The notes under the pieces: generated by a model
Database searches by the model: none
What the model was told of the DNA's origin: nothing
Seen by the model: the letters and a program-made list of their open reading frames with translations, nothing else
Shown: positions 15,620 through 23,785 of the stretch, piece after piece
Position numbering within the stretch: the first letter of the stretch is position 1
How the letters are laid out: every line of letters starts with the position of its first letter
Translations under genes and position numbers: made by a program
Assembly (NCBI GenBank): GCA_947629715.1
Contig: CANRET010000022.1
Span: 1-33,303 of the forward strand
From: an uncultured Akkermansia sp.
Lineage (GTDB): Bacteria > Verrucomicrobiota > Verrucomicrobiia > Verrucomicrobiales > Akkermansiaceae
DNA length: 33,303 bases
Reading direction: 5' to 3'

Positions 15620-18238
15620 TCAGAGTTGAAGCGGCATGGTGGGTAAGTAGCGCAGGGGAAGGGGCATACGAAGGTCGATATTCGTGTTCACTCTGGCCTC
15701 ATCGTCGGCATCCGGAGTCTCATCCGCCGGCAGGGCGTCTTCCTCGGTCAGTACTCGTGCTTCGCCGGATGTGTTGACGGCGTCTTTATACTTGGGATTG
15801 ATCGTGAGCGTGCATCCGTAGGGATCCTGACCGATGAGGGCGAGTCCCTGCGGCAGGATCGGGGCGATCGGCAGCACGCGCGAAAATGCATTCCGTCCGC
15901 GCGTGTCGAGCAGATCTCGCAGGGAGGGGCTGCCGTCGCCGTGGACGGTGCAGGAACTCAGCGAGACATCCCCTTTCGGAAAGTACTCCACGTAAGTAGG
16001 ACGGACGTAACCCGGCTTACCGTTTTCGGTGACGGTTTCGTAGCAAAAGTTGGTAGCCACTTGACCGCTGTTCTTGCAAATTTCGACGGCTTCTACATCG
16101 GGCGGCGGTAGAATTTTCTTATCTTCGTACTTGCCCGCTGCAGCTCGCATAACTTCTCTGAGTATTGGTCCACAGACGTCCGTGGCAAAGGCTTCCGGGT
16201 AGATGGCTTTGCGGTCGTTGAGGAAGCCGATCCAAATTCCGCAAGTGAACGAAGAAGTGTATCCGAAGATTGATGCGTCTGCAAAGTCGTAATTGGTGCC
16301 GCTCTTCACAGCTCCGTTGAACTGCGTCGGCAGATAGGGGCGAATTCTCGTGCCGGAGCCCTCCTTGAGCGACTCATGCATGATGGAATGAAGACGGAAA
16401 GCAGTGCAGGGAGAGACGCTGCTGTGCATACGCCCGGAGATGTGCAGAGGGTTTTCCCAAAGGACGGTTCCCTTGCTGTCCGTCACTTTGGTGATGACGT
16501 AGGGGGTGATTGGGCGTCTGCCGCAGTTGGGGAAGATGGTGTAGGCCATCACCATTTCCTTGAGCGAGGCCGGTTCCGTGCCGAGGTAAACCCTTGGGTA
16601 GTACACGGGGTGTGCTTCGGTGCTGTTTGGGTTGCGCGGCGGCGGGGTGATTCCTGCTTTAGCGAGGGTTTTGATGAAGGGGCGTGCAGCTTTGCCGCTA
16701 CGCGCGCTCAAAGCCATCCCCAAGCGAGCGGAGGCTGCTATCTTCGACCACTCTAAAGCCTGTCGAGCCGTTACGGTATCCATGTAGCGTCCCTTTTCCA
16801 CCTCCATGCCCCACTCCCCGAGGATGCCTTCCGTTCCCCCTATGCCGGCCAAGCGGTTGTCCATGGCATCGTCCACCAGACGGGAGCATGGGGTATAGCC
16901 GTTGTCAAAGGCACACATATAGAGGAAAGGCAGCAGGGCCGTACCCATCGGACGTTTTCCGCTTTCGATGATATCGAAGTTGTCGCGTTCAAAATCACGA
17001 CCGGCCACATAGACAAGGGTTGCTCCGGTACGGTTATCTACGGCGTACACGGCGCCGTCCAAGTAGCGGTGGCGGTCATTGTTCGGGTCGCGCAGGTCCG
17101 TGTAGCGCTCATGGTTGTAATCACCACGTTCTTCAATGGCGAGGAGCTGGCGTTGCAGAGCTTGCTCGGCGGCGCGTTGCAAGTCGGCGTCAATGGTTGT
17201 ATGGATGCGTATGCCGGCGCTTTTCACAATTTCTTCGCCGCGTTCCGGATTGTCATAAAGGCTGATAGCCTGCTGTTGCACAAGGGCGTGCAGGAATGAA
17301 GTATGGCGTCGCAGGGGGGTCGGGTTGATTTCGAGCGGCTGTTTTTTGACGCGCTCGGCTTCTTTGAGACTCAGGTAGCCGGAACGCTGCATGCGGTCAA
17401 TGACATCATTTCGCCAGCGCATGTTGAGTTCCGGATTGCGGATCGGGTTGTAGTTTTCGGGGTTTTTGATGAGGGCGGCAAGGCTGGCGGATTCGCGCAC
17501 GGTGAGATCGCGAGGCTCTTTGCCGAAGTACCCCAAAGCGGCGGCACGAATGCCGTAGTACCCACGACCGAAGTAGATGCGGTTCAGATAGAATTCAATG
17601 ATCTGCTTCTTGTCGTAACGCTTCTCCAAACGCCTTGCCAAGAAGATTTCCACGACTTTGCGCTCGTAGCGAGTGCCGCCTTTCACAAGTGTACGTCGTT
17701 CCAAGTCGTAGGCGTTGCGTGCCAGTTGCTGCGTAATGGTTGATGCTCCCTGGTTGGCGCGACCATGGGAAAAAAGAGTCTCTTTGAAGGCACGCAATAT
17801 GCCCATAGGATCGTACCCATGGTGAGTCCAGAACGTCTTGTCCTCTTGAGCTACCAGAGCATCCAACATGCTACGCGAGATATCTTTGATTTCCACGTAG
17901 CTGCGGTTTTCATCAAAGATGCGTCCGATTTCTCGTCCTTTGCAGTCGTAGATGATGCATGGGTGGTCCAGATTATTGACATCTTCGAGATTGAACTCAT
18001 CTGCCCATCGGCTGTATTTGGAGGTGATCATAACAAACGCTCCGTAGCCCAAAACGGCACACAGCACGACTATCACCAGCCCCATGAGAAGCAGGCGCCA
18101 CAACACGCCGCGCCATCGGCCCCCGGTGCGTTTTGAACCCTCCCTGCGTTTGCCCCCCCCCACTCGATGCCCTTCAGCCATTGCGCGGCGGTGCAGATAG
18201 TCATCATCCAACGCCACTACGCGCGCAGTGTAACACAT
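15620..18238 (-). CDS. class A PBP-like peptidoglycan glycosyltransferase with degenerate transpeptidase
   Basis: PBP1A-like protein of 872 aa: basic cytoplasmic N-terminus, one membrane segment (about 46-71), GT51 domain, then a transpeptidase-fold domain. GT51 looks intact: catalytic Glu132 in QEDKTFWTHHGYD, QGASTITQQLARN (163-175), RKVVEIFLARRLE with Glu197, IIEFYLNRIYFG (213-224). The transpeptidase motifs are all altered. SxxK reads GTALLP (432-437), with Thr433 replacing the nucleophile and Leu436 the lysine. SxN reads SKI (498-500), and KTG reads KSG (645-647). It should polymerise glycan from lipid II but probably cannot cross-link or bind beta-lactams. ATG 18238 agrees with the predicted promoter; ATG 18181 (MAEGHRV) is an alternative start. 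It is the first gene of a three-gene operon. Confidence 0.9.
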   Translation of the reverse strand: MCYTARVVALDDDYLHRRAMAEGHRVGGGKRREGSKRTGGRWRGVLWRLLLMGLVIVVLCAVLGYGAFVMITSKYSRWADEFNLEDVNNLDHPCIIYDCKGREIGRIFDENRSYVEIKDISRSMLDALVAQEDKTFWTHHGYDPMGILRAFKETLFSHGRANQGASTITQQLARNAYDLERRTLVKGGTRYERKVVEIFLARRLEKRYDKKQIIEFYLNRIYFGRGYYGIRAAALGYFGKEPRDLTVRESASLAALIKNPENYNPIRNPELNMRWRNDVIDRMQRSGYLSLKEAERVKKQPLEINPTPLRRHTSFLHALVQQQAISLYDNPERGEEIVKSAGIRIHTTIDADLQRAAEQALQRQLLAIEERGDYNHERYTDLRDPNNDRHRYLDGAVYAVDNRTGATLVYVAGRDFERDNFDIIESGKRPMGTALLPFLYMCAFDNGYTPCSRLVDDAMDNRLAGIGGTEGILGEWGMEVEKGRYMDTVTARQALEWSKIAASARLGMALSARSGKAARPFIKTLAKAGITPPPRNPNSTEAHPVYYPRVYLGTEPASLKEMVMAYTIFPNCGRRPITPYVITKVTDSKGTVLWENPLHISGRMHSSVSPCTAFRLHSIMHESLKEGSGTRIRPYLPTQFNGAVKSGTNYDFADASIFGYTSSFTCGIWIGFLNDRKAIYPEAFATDVCGPILREVMRAAAGKYEDKKILPPPDVEAVEICKNSGQVATNFCYETVTENGKPGYVRPTYVEYFPKGDVSLSSCTVHGDGSPSLRDLLDTRGRNAFSRVLPIAPILPQGLALIGQDPYGCTLTINPKYKDAVNTSGEARVLTEEDALPADETPDADDEARVNTNIDLRMPLPLRYLPTMPLQL

Positions 18239-18247
18239 GTGTCCCCG

Positions 18248-18276
18248 TTTATCAAGTCAATTGAAAGACAGGGCAA
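18248..18276 (-). promoter_or_regulatory. putative promoter of the PBP1A operon
   Basis: On the minus strand TTGCCC (18276-18271) and GATAAA (18253-18248) are separated by 17 bases, each matching four of six consensus positions. The predicted start is near 18241, three bases before ATG 18238. The -35 box lies inside the left end of the palindrome at 18271-18301. Confidence 0.4.
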
Positions 18277-18301
18277 ACGCATTTTCCAAAAGCATTTGCC
18301 C
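18271..18301. repeat. 31-bp imperfect palindrome in a divergent intergenic region
   Basis: The 31 bases are symmetric at 12 of 15 paired positions, with outer arms GGGCAAA (18271-18277) and TTTGCCC (18295-18301) and a central TTTT/AAAA. It lies between the divergent PBP1A-like and HtrA-like genes and overlaps the predicted PBP -35 box. It could be an operator for both genes or a hairpin; nothing in the window identifies a binding protein. Confidence 0.5.
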
Positions 18302-18334
18302 GGGGATTTGGTCTTGACTTGAGGGAAGAGAGGG

Positions 18335-20065
18335 ATGACAATGGCAAGCATCATGAAGTTTCACTTTTTGATTTTTGGTGCCTTGGTCGTCTCCGAGATA
18401 GTGATGGCGCAACAGGAGCCTGTGACAGATCAGGTTGCTGAACCGCCGGGTGGTTTTCCGTTGCCGCCGTCTCCGGCTGAGCCCCCCGTTCAGACTCCGC
18501 AGACTGATGGCCAAGTAGCCGAGGGGCTCCTTCCCTCATCGTCGCCGCAACAGGCAGTTGTGCCTGAGTCTCCGGCGGTGTCTGCTTCGAGCGACGAGTT
18601 GACTGCACAGTCGGAGGCAGCCCAGGCATCCGAAAAAGAGAGAAAAATTCCGGGGAGGTCTCAAGAACTTTCCTCGGCTTACCGAGGGATTGTGAAGGTT
18701 GAGGTAGCCAATCGGGTGCCGGACTACGCGATGCCGTGGCGTTCGGGACAGTTCGGGCGCGGAACGGGGACGGGCTTCATGGTGGCTCCCGGGGTCTTCA
18801 TGACCAATGCGCACGTGGTAGCCAACGCGCAGCGCATTTATGTGTCGCCGTACGCGGATGCGCGAAAGATACCAGCCAAAGTCGCGTATGTGGCACACGA
18901 TGCGGATTTAGCTTTGATTAAGGTGCTGGATGAGACAGCTTTTGCGGGTGTTCCTTCCTTGGAATTCAGCGATCGGATGCCCAAGCTGGAGGACCAGGTG
19001 CGCGCCATCGGGTTTCCCATCGGCGGGGACCGTCTTTCTGTCACTCGAGGCATTGTTTCGCGCATAGATACGATACCGTACGCTCATCCCTTCAATGAAT
19101 CCCACCTCATCGTGCAGATTGATGCCGCCATCAATCCGGGTAACAGCGGGGGCCCTGTACTTATGGGAGACAAAGTGGTGGGAGTAGCGTTTCAAGGGCT
19201 TTTGCAGGCTAATTCCACCGGCTATATGATCCCCTTGCCGGTGATTCGTCGATTTTTGAAAGATGTGGAAGATGGTCGTTATGATCGTTACGTGGATCTC
19301 GGCGCCACGTTTTTCCCAATTCAGAATCCGGCTATGCATCGCCACTTCGGATTGCCGGATAATGCCATGGGTGCGTTGGTCGGCGAGGTGGTACCGGGAA
19401 GTTCCTGTCACGGACGTTTGCAGGTGGGTGATGTGGTGTTAGCGGTGGATGGACACGGCGTGGATAATTCAGCAATGATTGAATTGGAAGGCGAGCGCGT
19501 GAAACTTGAGGAACTTGCGGAACGTTCTTTTTCTACGGATGAGCTTACTTTCACCGTTCTACGCGATGGTGAGAAGAGGACGGTGAAAGTAAATCCTCGC
19601 CCGATTGAAGCTTATCGCATCATGGGAAACGAATTTGATGAACGTCCTCGATACGTGCTTTTTGCAGGCTTGTTGTTCCAACCGCTGCAGCGGGACGTGA
19701 TTCGTGCACATAACCTTGACCCCAATAACTTTATTGTGGAGTTGGATGAGTTCATTCGCGGAGGAGCGTCGCTTCACAAGGACGATATCGTGGTACTCAC
19801 CGACGTGCTGCGTGATGAGGTGAACGCTCGTTTCTCTGAGTACGGTTCAGGTATTGTCAGCAGGGTGAATGGACAAGAGGTGAAAGGTTTGAATCATCTT
19901 TACAGCCTGCTCTTTCCTGAAGGCGGCAAGCGAGAGGGGGAGTACACAGTCATTGAATTCAAGGATGCTCCCCGTCCCTTTGTAGTGGAAAACTCAGCAT
20001 TGCCAGCGGCACATGCGCGTATTCGCGCCAGCTACAACGTGTCGGAAACTGCCCGCCTGAATTAA
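18335..20065 (+). CDS. secreted HtrA/Deg-type serine protease with PDZ domain
   Basis: Trypsin-fold HtrA/Deg family protease of 576 aa, for periplasmic or cell-surface quality control. A signal peptide covers residues 1-25 (FLIFGALVVSEIVMA, cleavage before QQ). A Pro/Ser/Gln-rich linker runs to about 105. The catalytic domain (about 115-310) has a complete triad: His160 in TNAHVV, Asp191 in HDADLALIKV, Ser271 in NPGNSGGPV. A PDZ domain follows (about 325-425; GRLQVGDVVLAVDG). The C-terminal region beginning RYVLFAGLLFQPL (about 441) resembles the modified second PDZ of plant Deg9-like proteases. ATG 18341 is better spaced from AGAGGG than ATG 18335, so the start may be two codons in. A degenerate paralogue follows after 20 bases. 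Confidence 0.92.
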   Translation: MTMASIMKFHFLIFGALVVSEIVMAQQEPVTDQVAEPPGGFPLPPSPAEPPVQTPQTDGQVAEGLLPSSSPQQAVVPESPAVSASSDELTAQSEAAQASEKERKIPGRSQELSSAYRGIVKVEVANRVPDYAMPWRSGQFGRGTGTGFMVAPGVFMTNAHVVANAQRIYVSPYADARKIPAKVAYVAHDADLALIKVLDETAFAGVPSLEFSDRMPKLEDQVRAIGFPIGGDRLSVTRGIVSRIDTIPYAHPFNESHLIVQIDAAINPGNSGGPVLMGDKVVGVAFQGLLQANSTGYMIPLPVIRRFLKDVEDGRYDRYVDLGATFFPIQNPAMHRHFGLPDNAMGALVGEVVPGSSCHGRLQVGDVVLAVDGHGVDNSAMIELEGERVKLEELAERSFSTDELTFTVLRDGEKRTVKVNPRPIEAYRIMGNEFDERPRYVLFAGLLFQPLQRDVIRAHNLDPNNFIVELDEFIRGGASLHKDDIVVLTDVLRDEVNARFSEYGSGIVSRVNGQEVKGLNHLYSLLFPEGGKREGEYTVIEFKDAPRPFVVENSALPAAHARIRASYNVSETARLN

Positions 20066-20085
20066 CGCATACATTTTCTCCTGAA

Positions 20086-21705
20086 ATGATCATTATGAAC
20101 AAATTCCAGCAAACAGCATTCCTGCTTTTTACACTATGCGTAGCCCTGCTCGGGTCCTGTAAACCCACGCCGCGCACGGCCAACGACCATCGAGCCGAAA
20201 CGGAACGACTGGAGGATGAGCACCAAGTGGTGTCCCGAACAATGGACGAAGCCGAAGTTGTTTCTCCCACCCGGCAGACAGCCGCTGACCTGCTCTACGT
20301 CTGCGTCACTTACCGCAGCTACAACCCTTATCGTCCTTGGGAAATGGAGGCCGGGCACTTTGTGAAGACGAGTGGCGTGTATCTTGGTAATGGGCAAGTG
20401 TTAACCACAGCCGGTAAGCTGCCCACTGCCACTTATCTTGAGTTGCGTTTGCCGGATCAGTCACGCGCCGTGCCGGCGAGAGTTATCAAGGCGGACCCCG
20501 ATACTAATTTAGCACTTGTCACGGTGCAGCACGAGGACGATGCCGATATTTTTGACAAGGTATCTGCGCATGAGGTGGGGGCGCCATTGATGATCGGAGA
20601 TGTGGCACAGCTGCAAAGTTTGATTAATGATACGGAGCCTGTTCAGGTGGATGTGCGGGCCGAGAGCGCTAACGAGCACGCGGCCTTAATTCCTCTCATG
20701 ACGATGCGTTCGCACGCTCCGCTGCCGCAGATGATTGAGCCGGGAATGCCGTTGCTTAAGAATGGGCGAATTGTGGGGCTGGTACACAATTATGAGTCAA
20801 ATAGCCAGTCACTCAATATCATCAATGCTGAGATGATTCGGCGTTTCCTGCTCCAAGAGTCAGACAGCTCCGGGGTTCCGGTTATAGGGGGAGGAATGAC
20901 TCTGCTCAACGATCCGGTGTTTCGTAAATACCTCAAGCTTGAAGACGGGACCAATGGTTTGTATGTAAGCGAACTCGTCCCCGTTGGTTCAGCGGCTGCA
21001 GCTGGTATCAGAAAGGGGGATGTCATCGTGTCCGTGGAGGACATGCCCGTCAACGCCTCCGGGGTTTGCAATCACCCCATCTACGGAAAAATCAGCGTGC
21101 CCATGGTGATTCGAAGTCTCAAGCCCTGCGGAGAGAGTGTGACGCTGGGTGTGATACGCGATGGAAAGCCGTTCCGCGTGAGCGTGCCGCTCAACCACGA
21201 TGCTCTCGACAAGTCTCCCATTCGCCGGGAAAAGCAGGGAACTCCTCCACGTTACGTCATGTGGGGAGGAATGCTTTTTCAACCACTCACACACAATTAT
21301 TTAGATGCTCTGGAGGCTCGAGTCGGCTCTCTTCCCATTTCCTTTGTACGCGCCAAACACGATGTCGAGGAACTTCTGAAACAGGGGCGAACAGAACCTG
21401 TTGCGCTTACGCTCTTGATCCCAACTCCTGCAACTTTGGGCTATGATTCTTTGGGCTTCTGTGTGGTGGAGAAAGTAAACGGAGAACTTGTGCGCTCTCT
21501 GGAGCATTTCGCTGAGCTGTTGGATGCTCCTACTCCGGATGGCACGGTGGAATTCACCATTGACCGCGCACCCTACAAGATCTATATGGACCAGCAACTT
21601 GCCAACGCGAGCAACGATGTCCTGAGACGCAACGCGATACCGAACCTGAGACGTCTGAGGGAGGCAACCCGAGATGAGAGTTCCGTTGTTGAAAGGAGGC
21701 ATTAA
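20086..21705 (+). CDS. lipoprotein pseudoprotease, HtrA/Deg paralogue with lost triad
   Basis: 539-aa paralogue of the preceding protease, with the same domain order. The N-terminus is a lipoprotein signal (LFTLCVALLGSC, lipidated Cys25). The trypsin-like domain keeps VLTTAGKLPTATYLELRL, where Gly110 replaces the catalytic His. Asp139 in DPDTNLALVTV is retained. The NSGGP nucleophile loop is shortened to IEPGMPLLKNG (217-227), with no serine. A PDZ domain follows (about 280-365; GIRKGDVIVSVED), then YVMWGGMLFQPL, the counterpart of YVLFAGLLFQPL upstream. Proteolysis is very unlikely. A substrate-binding, scaffold or regulatory role with the active neighbour is inferred. ATG 20095 is an alternative start. 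Confidence 0.9.
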   Translation: MIIMNKFQQTAFLLFTLCVALLGSCKPTPRTANDHRAETERLEDEHQVVSRTMDEAEVVSPTRQTAADLLYVCVTYRSYNPYRPWEMEAGHFVKTSGVYLGNGQVLTTAGKLPTATYLELRLPDQSRAVPARVIKADPDTNLALVTVQHEDDADIFDKVSAHEVGAPLMIGDVAQLQSLINDTEPVQVDVRAESANEHAALIPLMTMRSHAPLPQMIEPGMPLLKNGRIVGLVHNYESNSQSLNIINAEMIRRFLLQESDSSGVPVIGGGMTLLNDPVFRKYLKLEDGTNGLYVSELVPVGSAAAAGIRKGDVIVSVEDMPVNASGVCNHPIYGKISVPMVIRSLKPCGESVTLGVIRDGKPFRVSVPLNHDALDKSPIRREKQGTPPRYVMWGGMLFQPLTHNYLDALEARVGSLPISFVRAKHDVEELLKQGRTEPVALTLLIPTPATLGYDSLGFCVVEKVNGELVRSLEHFAELLDAPTPDGTVEFTIDRAPYKIYMDQQLANASNDVLRRNAIPNLRRLREATRDESSVVERRH

Positions 21706-21720
21706 CCATTTTCTTTCAAA

Positions 21721-21912
21721 TCAATAGCAAGAAATTTCCACCACATTCATTTGGTACTGACGTAAATAAGACTTGCCAGGCGGAGTGAGCGGTGTATCAT
21801 CTTTCCGCACGGGACGGGTGAATCCGGTATGCAGAGTCAGCCCGCTGAATACAAAAGGAAAGCGTTCCGGTGTCAACATCATACACAGCCATGGATCCCC
21901 GGGGGTTCGCAT
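21721..21912 (-). CDS. possible small protein or gene remnant (uncertain)
   Basis: A 63-codon minus-strand frame fills most of the 240-base gap between the pseudoprotease and the RRM gene. Its translation is protein-like in composition (MLTPERFPFVFSGL, then PLTPPGKSYLRQYQ), and the frame stays open 12 codons upstream of its ATG. No promoter or ribosome-binding site is evident, and I do not recognise the family. It could be a real short gene, a remnant of a longer one, or chance. Confidence 0.3.
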   Translation of the reverse strand: MRTPGDPWLCMMLTPERFPFVFSGLTLHTGFTRPVRKDDTPLTPPGKSYLRQYQMNVVEISCY

Positions 21913-21945
21913 AGGGGGTGCTTGCTGCGAACATACAGAAAAATC

Positions 21946-22647
21946 ATGTCAGAACACTACACTCAAGGACGGCAGGGCCAGGGAGCTCGCCACCGCCGTC
22001 GTTACAATGCCAATCGGAATTACCGTCATCGCATGCCGCGTCCGGAAGAGCCGAAACCCTCCCTTTTCAAACGCGTGCTTTCCTTTTTCGGAATCGGTAG
22101 CCAAAGTGACCGGAAGAAGAAGGAGGGTAAACAGAACAAGAATCATCCGCCTCAGAGAGTGCGCGTGGCTCAGTCCCGCGCGCCGCGCAGTGGCAATCCT
22201 GCGGCTGCAAAGAAGCAGCGTCGCCGTTCGGTTTCTACTCCGCCCACTGAAAACGGGCGCCTCTACGTGGGCAATCTTTCTTTTGAGACCACGGAACCCG
22301 AACTGGAAGACCTCTTTAAGGGATTCGGTCGCGTACGCAGCGTAGAGATCGTTTACAATTCCCACACTTATCGCAGCAAGGGCTACGCCTTTGTGGAGAT
22401 GGAGGAACTGGCTGACGCTAAGCGCGCTGCAGAAGAGCTACATGGACAACCTTTCATGGGTAGGGAATTACGAGTGAGCGCCGCTAATGAAAAAGCAGGG
22501 CATAGCGATGATGATGAACCTGCAATGGGAATCCCCGACAGGAAGGATGACGCCGATGAGCAGGGTGCGGATGGGTTTGCTTTCGGCGAGGAAGTAGTCG
22601 TGAAGCTGCCTGAGACGGAGCCGGTCGCTCAGTCTCCCCAGGTGTGA
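21946..22647 (+). CDS. RRM-domain RNA-binding protein
   Basis: 233-aa protein with one RNA recognition motif at about residues 104-180: RNP2 LYVGNL (106-111) and RNP1 KGYAFVEM (145-152), both with the aromatic residues that stack on RNA bases. The first 100 residues are unusually basic and low in complexity (Arg, Lys, Gln, Asn, Pro), with a short hydrophobic patch LFKRVLSFFGIG (40-51). The last 50 are acidic (HSDDDEP, DRKDDADEQGAD). Bacterial RRM proteins are usually about 80-150 aa, so the charged tails are extra. A longer frame starts upstream, but ATG 21946 follows an A-rich stretch and gives the more natural N-terminus. RNA targets are unknown. Confidence 0.88.
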   Translation: MSEHYTQGRQGQGARHRRRYNANRNYRHRMPRPEEPKPSLFKRVLSFFGIGSQSDRKKKEGKQNKNHPPQRVRVAQSRAPRSGNPAAAKKQRRRSVSTPPTENGRLYVGNLSFETTEPELEDLFKGFGRVRSVEIVYNSHTYRSKGYAFVEMEELADAKRAAEELHGQPFMGRELRVSAANEKAGHSDDDEPAMGIPDRKDDADEQGADGFAFGEEVVVKLPETEPVAQSPQV

Positions 22648-22718
22648 GACTTTTTCATTTCGCGAGGAGAGGAAAGAGTTGAGCTTTTTTCCTCCCTTGG
22701 TTCACTTTTACACGCACC

Positions 22719-23420
22719 ATGGGAATAGCCATACGGCTCCAAGAAGTACGCGAGCGCATTGCGCAGGCGGAAGCACGCGCCGGGCGAATTCCGGGCAGCG
22801 TGCAGCTGCTGGCGGTAACAAAAACTTTTCCCGCCGCTGCTGCACAGGAGGCATACGATGCCGGGCAGCGTCATTTTGGCGAGAACCGTTTGCAGGAAGC
22901 GTTGGAAAAAATTCCGCAACTTCCGAAGGATGTCGCATGGCATCTCATAGGTCCGCTCCAGCGCAATAAAGTGCGCAAGGCATTGGAGGCCGACGTGGCG
23001 CTCATTGAGGCAGTGGATTCCCTGCGCACAGCGGAAAGTATTTCGCGCATTGCCGGTGAACTTGGAAAAACGGCTGACGTTTTGCTGGAGGTGAATATTG
23101 ACGGCGAGGCGAGCAAGCATGGATTTTCTCCAGCCGATTTAAGGATCGAGTGGGAGCAGCTTGCGGTGCTGCCTCACATGGAGATACGCGGTCTCATGTG
23201 CATTCCTGCTCCGGTGGACGATGTGCAGCGGGCGCGTCCGGCTTTTGCGGCATTACGTCAGCTTGCGGAAGAGTTGCGGGCGCGTGGTCCGCTTTTGCTT
23301 CCAGTTCTCTCCATGGGCATGAGTCATGATTTTGAGGTGGCCGTGGAAGAAGGTTCCACGGAGGTGCGCGTGGGATCTTTTATTTTCGGAACGCGTTTTT
23401 ATCCTTCTCACTCTGCATGA
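22719..23420 (+). CDS. yggS: YggS/PROSC-type PLP homeostasis protein
   Basis: 233-aa alanine-racemase-N-fold protein that binds pyridoxal phosphate and maintains PLP and amino-acid balance; no catalytic activity is known for the family. PLP-binding Lys35 is in LLAVTKTFP. Other family blocks are HFGENRLQEA (52-61), WHLIGPLQRNK (74-84), MEIRGLMCIPAP and the phosphate-binding LSMGMSHDFEVAV...STEVRVGSFIFG near the C-terminus. Its stop overlaps the ATG of the next gene (ATGA, 23417-23420). YggS genes often sit next to small membrane-protein genes, which is the case here. Confidence 0.95.
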   Translation: MGIAIRLQEVRERIAQAEARAGRIPGSVQLLAVTKTFPAAAAQEAYDAGQRHFGENRLQEALEKIPQLPKDVAWHLIGPLQRNKVRKALEADVALIEAVDSLRTAESISRIAGELGKTADVLLEVNIDGEASKHGFSPADLRIEWEQLAVLPHMEIRGLMCIPAPVDDVQRARPAFAALRQLAEELRARGPLLLPVLSMGMSHDFEVAVEEGSTEVRVGSFIFGTRFYPSHSA

Positions 23421-23749
23421 ACGAAGATTTCAACGAGTTCAACAGTCGGGATTGCGGTGGCGCAGCAGCCATGCTCGCTATCGTGCCTGCTGTGTTCTAC
23501 TTCGTCAATTCAGACCATGACTATGAGGGTACGGCAGTGATGACAGCAGTTGCCGTGGTTATTGGTTTCTTTATCTTTTTTGTAGCCCACCTCACGGGTA
23601 GTCGCCTCATCGGCCGCATTCTTCAGTTCGTCGGCATTCTCCTCTGCATCGGCTACTGGGTCTTTGCCATTCACATGTGGAGCAACAACTCCAAGTTTTC
23701 TCCCCCCGACCCCGACGAAATTCCCGTTGGCGCCTCCCATGCGGAGTGA
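23417..23749 (+). CDS. hypothetical small integral membrane protein
   Basis: Unrecognised 110-aa protein with three hydrophobic segments at about residues 15-31 (GAAAMLAIVPAVFYFV), 40-59 (AVMTAVAVVIGFFIFFVAHL) and 65-88 (IGRILQFVGILLCIGYWVFAI), ending in a Pro/Asp-rich hydrophilic tail. It overlaps yggS by four bases, so its translation is probably coupled to it. Function unknown. Confidence 0.75.
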   Translation: MNEDFNEFNSRDCGGAAAMLAIVPAVFYFVNSDHDYEGTAVMTAVAVVIGFFIFFVAHLTGSRLIGRILQFVGILLCIGYWVFAIHMWSNNSKFSPPDPDEIPVGASHAE

Positions 23750-23785
23750 AGTGCTGACGATGTTGAGAAGGGATTTGCTCCGAGA

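Noticed and set aside
21893-21903. GGATCCCCGGG, identical to a common cloning-vector polylinker segment
   Set aside because: Only 11 bases match and neither flank resembles a polylinker, so it is most likely chance rather than vector contamination.
22658-22716. Possible terminator (GAGGAAA ... TTTCCTC) before yggS
   Set aside because: The stem is short and purine/pyrimidine-biased, with no T-run after it. The T-run lies inside the stem.
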